From: Nematostella vectensis
Lineage: Eukaryota > Cnidaria > Anthozoa > Actiniaria > Edwardsiidae
Length of the DNA stretch: 64,000 nt
Direction of reading: 5' to 3'
NCBI RefSeq assembly: GCF_932526225.1
Contig: NC_064036.1
Location: 19,366,953-19,430,952, forward strand
Part shown: piece by piece, positions 60,231 to 64,000 of the stretch
Layout: each line of letters begins with the position of its first letter
How positions within the stretch are numbered: the first letter of the stretch is position 1
Program-made: the position numbers and the translations under genes
Notes under the pieces: generated by a model
Told to the model about the DNA's origin: nothing
The model's database searches: none
The model's input: only the letters and a program-made list of their open reading frames with translations

Positions 60231-62457
60231 AAGCAGCACAATGGCATCGACTGCAGTGTTTTTGTCTGCCAGGTAAGCTACTTCTCTCTAGACTAAAACT
60301 ATGACTGTCACATTCGAAGCCGCTAAGTAACTTATTTATTTCTGGAATTTTTGGCTGTTTGTTTATGATTGTGAAAACGCAAGCGGCTGGAAATGAAAGC
60401 AATTTTGTGATCCATTTATGCAGGAAAATAGCCGTCAAAAGAACTGATTCCGACGTTATACAAGAGTCTTACAAGATAAAGACGACATTTTAAAAGATAA
60501 AGAAAACGCCTTACCAGATAAGGACAACATCTTAAAAGATAAAGACGACATCTTAAAAGATAAAGAAAACGCCTTACCAGATAAGGACGACATCTTAAAA
60601 GATAAAGAAAACGCCTTACCAGATAAGGACGACATCTTAGACGACATCTTACAACATAAAGAAAAGGTCTTATCAGATAAAGACGACAACCTAAAGGTGC
60701 AATCTGAATTGGATGTCAAAGATGATAACCCAGATAGCAATGACAAGCCTTTTTTCCTGGGTAAAAGAATTTTGAGCGAGAAGGAATTAGAAGATTGCAT
60801 AAAACGATATAAAGACCAAAATTTTTGTACGATCTGGAAAAAAAACACGTGCACATTATTATCTGCTAAAAAAAGGGCACCAAAAAGAGCGGAATCTAGT
60901 AACAAGAAACTTAAATACTACTCCATAGTTCTGAATTGTCTCTTCGGCAAAGCAAGAAAAAACAAAAAATCTAACTGAGAAATACCTGCACATTTAGACG
61001 GCTGTTCATTTGAAGTTTACTTGAGACTTTCTTCTGATGGAGAGGCACTCGAGGTTTTACGTATATGCGTTCAGCATACGCATGACCTATCTGAGCACCT
61101 CTACGACCCCAAACAAAGGGCGCTACTTGAACAAGAAAAAGAAAATGTAAGAGAAGCTCTAGCTCTTCAAGCCAGCTCCAAGTTAATCCAACAAAAAATA
61201 GAAAAAAACACTATCAAATCTAAAGCAATTATTATCCAAACGTGACACCGGAATTATTTGGACAGCGCTATACATTTCCTTCAGCTTCGGTTCGACGTCC
61301 TCGTCGACGAAGAAAATAATTTCAAGGAAATATTATTTGAGGACAAGAAACATGAAAGATATGTACCGCTCGTATCCCGAACTTCTTCTTGTGGATGCGG
61401 CGTACAAACTGTTGGAACTGAGGCTGCCAGTTTATCTTCTTTTGTGTGTGGATGGGAAAGGATTAAGCGGAATTTTTGCTATGTTCTTGGTATCAGATGA
61501 AACAAAAGGAGTAATTAAATTAATTTAAATTAAATTAAATTAGTAATTAATTCTTCTTGGGATAAAACCAAACCAAACCGCGATTCCTTTAAGGACTGTT
61601 TCCCACAGGCATCACTGGTTATATGCCTATATCACACCTTGAGGTCCTTTCGGCGCAAGGTTACTTGTGAAACGATGGGTATAACTTTTGCCGAGAGAAT
61701 ACATTGTCTTGAGACAAAACTTGCCTACTCGAAATCGAATACATTTATACAGAGAACTGAATACATTTATACAGAGAGAGCAGGCCCTCAAAGATATTAG
61801 GGTGCCGTGGACAAATAAAAAGGAGTCTACTGTAACTCAGGAAGAAAAAAAAATTAGACAAGAAAAGGAAGACAATGAATGCAAAACTAAGGAAGAAAAA
61901 GCAGCAAATTATGAGACGTACAGTAACATTAAAATGCTCCCAAAAATAAAGAAGAGAACGACCGAAGATGAAGTTACCGTTATAGGTTTACCGGCCTCCA
62001 AATGTAAAAAAAAAAATAACTCAAAAAAATATTATTCGTTTCTGCAAACTTTCAACCCAAGCAAACAGCCAAATAATTATTGAAAGCCTCACAAACAAGG
62101 TAGCTGCAGCGCAGGCTATAGCTGGCAAACGACTACTCAGTGACAAAGACCTCAAGACCAACTACCACGAAGTGGAATAAAAGATAAAGAAATAACATAA
62201 TAAAGAAATGATTGATATATACAGGGCACAAAAATATTTCGAAGAATCGTCTTGGATAAATATCTTTAGCTTAATAGAAAAAAGGAAAAGCAACCCTTTC
62301 TGTTGTGCAGTTTGAACGAAGATTATATCAGGTAAAACGGAGTCTACTATTATTTGCGATCGTTGCCTGATATGGTCACATTTTTCGTGTACATCTTTAA
62401 AAGCAATGCCGAAAACAAGAAACTGGTTTTGTAAGTCATGCAAACTAGAGTACAAGT
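60231..62457 (+). pseudogene. Dead MULE/ZSWIM-type transposase with FAR1-like and PHD domains
   Basis: Pieces in order on the plus strand: a short first exon (ATG 60232, MASTAVFLSAR) ending AG|GTAAGC; a DKDDILKDKENALP-type repeat (60455-60690); a frame to 60978 with KRILSEKELEDCIKRYKDQN; a FAR1-like zinc domain near 61000-61245 (VYLRLSSDGEALEV, CVQHTHDLSEH); the start of the transposase core at 61337-61530 (YPELLLVDAAYKLLELRLP, first catalytic Asp; VDGKGLSGIFAMF); a basic tail (61688-62083); and a PHD-like finger at 62295-62455 (ICDRCLIW, HFSC, WFCKSC). Stops and frameshifts separate all of these and the rest of the core is missing. The family call rests on motif memory, not a search. Confidence 0.6.
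60455..60690 (+). repeat. Coding-type DKD/KEN repeat
   Basis: Units encode DKDDILKDKENALP with small indels in multiples of three, so the frame was kept during expansion. This implies it was once translated. It precedes the transposase pieces. Confidence 0.7.
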
Positions 62458-63450
62458 AACAAGTAACATTGGTAGAATAGAAACACTCTCCCAGTATCAA
62501 GAAATCGTATGTGTATTTACAGTTATCATCTTATACGGGAGTAACAGAAGCAATCTTTTCTCCTGGTATTCACTACATCTGCCCCATGCAACAGACAATC
62601 TTACTGTATATCGGCCTTTCCTGAAAAAAAGAAAGATTTCTTTTCTGGAATGTTCAGCATGCCCCGACTGTGCGAGCCCCGTCCATATACTTGTACGTTA
62701 TTTATCTCAAGGAACAGTGCATCTTCTCCATCAAAGCCTCGAGCTTTGTCTCCATGTCCTTGTGCGGTGTTTTTTAAAGGAAAGGTGTATACCTTCCATT
62801 CGCGTAGGTGTTCGTAACTTGGCTGAGTGATATTACACCTTTTGCCTGCCCATCTTCGGGGTTAAGACGTCGTCAAATAGAAACTTGGCAACAATGAGCC
62901 CTTGGCAAGGGTGATACCCCGGGCTTGTCCCGATAATACCACATTTGTGGGGGCACCAAGATGCCCCTATTTGATAAGCTCTTCTCAGATAACAATCAGT
63001 TATTCCGAGCTTCGATTGCTGGTCGCGCGCCCTTGAGAGTATGTGTGTATATAAGACAAACATGACAGACTCAGTTTTTCGTAGATAATAAGAGAGTCAC
63101 AAAACTGGGGCAGTGCGCGAGTTTAGAGTGCGGTCGATACTGGTAAAGGAGTATGACCATTTTCAATTGCAACTCGGATGTTGTGGTATTATATCTTATT
63201 ATTTTCTTTTCGTGTAGCAAAAAGTTTGTACTGAAGGTTCTTACGTTTAAAATAGATTTGTTTTTTTTTCCAAAAATTAAGAGTAAAATAAGCACCCTAG
63301 ACTATCCAATTTGTTTGCCAATAAAGCAAGGATAATATTATAAAGTCTATCGAAACTCTCATTGCTGGAATCACAAGGCAAATTCAGGCGCCCGTTTCTC
63401 GAAACTCCCGAAAATTTGCGAAATTAAGAAATAACAATTTCGCGAACACA
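62458..63450. other. Spacer with a cluster of short hairpins
   Basis: No gene recognised. Between 62897 and 62967 four short stem-loops follow one another. The sequence is GC-richer than its surroundings. It may be a structured repeat; I do not recognise an RNA family. Confidence 0.35.
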
Positions 63451-63451
63451 T

Positions 63452-64000
63452 ATGCATATGTTCGGTACACACGTGCATATGTTCGGTACACGTGCATATG
63501 TTCGGTACACATGTGCATATGTTCGGTACACATGTGCATATGTTCGATACACCTGTGCATATGTTCGGTACACGTGCATATGTTCGGTACACACGTACAT
63601 ATGTTCGGTACAGATGTGCATATGTTCGGTACACGTGCATATGTTCGGTACACATGTGCATATGGTCGGTACACACGTGCATATGTTCGGTACACATGTG
63701 CATATGTTCGGTACACATGTGCATATGGTCGGTACACATGTGCATATGTTCGGTACACATGTGCATATGTTCGGTACAGATGTGCATATGTTCGGTACAC
63801 GTGCATATGTTCGGTACACATGTGCATATGTTCGGTACACATGTGCATATGTTCGGTACACGTGCATATGTTCGGTACACATGTGCATATGTTCGGTACA
63901 CATGTGCATATGTTCGGTACAGATGTGCATATGTTCGGTACACGTGCATATGTTCGGTACACATGTGCATATGTTCGGTACAGATGTGCATATGTTCGGT
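63452..64000. repeat. 21-bp satellite running off the window end
   Basis: About 27 copies of CATATGTTCGGTACACATGTG, with 19-bp variants (GTACACGTG) and variants with GTACAGATGTG. It consists largely of short palindromes (CATATG, ACATGT, CACGTG). Open frames across it on the minus strand are chance. Confidence 0.96.

Noticed and set aside
60456-60905. 149-codon minus-strand frame rich in Ser/Leu
   Set aside because: Antisense shadow of the DKD/KEN coding repeat.
63371-64000. Minus-strand frames of 168-206 codons
   Set aside because: Pure 21-bp satellite, open in three frames.

Overview
This is eukaryotic, intron-rich metazoan DNA. Five protein-coding genes could be assembled exon by exon, all on the minus strand, and all have clear animal orthologues. 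The gene set, small phase-consistent exons, 1-5 kb introns and heavy load of MITEs, minisatellites and a BEL/Pao retroelement fit an invertebrate. An anthozoan cnidarian is my best guess, but this is inference and the species cannot be fixed from the window.

Layout. 0.2-2.2 kb: XXYLT1 (xyloside xylosyltransferase), 3 exons. 2.3-12.4 kb: a ~10 kb structure bounded by ~0.6-0.75 kb inverted repeats and a possible 4-bp target duplication. It holds a decayed BEL/Pao retrotransposon, a CACGTG-type MITE, a ~1 kb repeat and an orphan coding-like exon. 12.4-14.3 kb: repeat-rich spacer with two MITEs. 14.3-22.3 kb: a glutamate-carboxypeptidase-II/NAALADase-family peptidase, 6 exons, one intron filled by a ~1.7 kb 20-bp satellite. 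22.3-27.3 kb: spacer with 65-bp and 25-bp minisatellites. 27.4-40.5 kb: CCDC50-like ubiquitin-binding coiled-coil protein, 10 exons, with two long minisatellites and three MITEs in its introns. 45.1-48.5 kb: PDE6D, 6 exons including a 26-bp micro-exon. 49.1-56.6 kb: a Mind-bomb-like E3 ubiquitin ligase, 12 exons, lacking ankyrin repeats. 56.7-64 kb: mostly non-genic, with a TIR element carrying a tRNA-like body just inside the ligase gene, a 36-bp array, a third CACGTG MITE, a dead MULE/ZSWIM-type transposase with a PHD finger, and a 21-bp satellite running off the end.

Functional themes. XXYLT1 (Notch EGF-repeat glycosylation) and the Mind-bomb-like ligase (Notch ligand endocytosis in other animals) touch the same pathway. 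CCDC50 and the ligase both deal with ubiquitin. PDE6D carries prenylated proteins to cilia. Nothing suggests co-transcription; these are separate genes. XXYLT1 and CCDC50 are also close together on human 3q28-q29, so part of this order may be ancestral.
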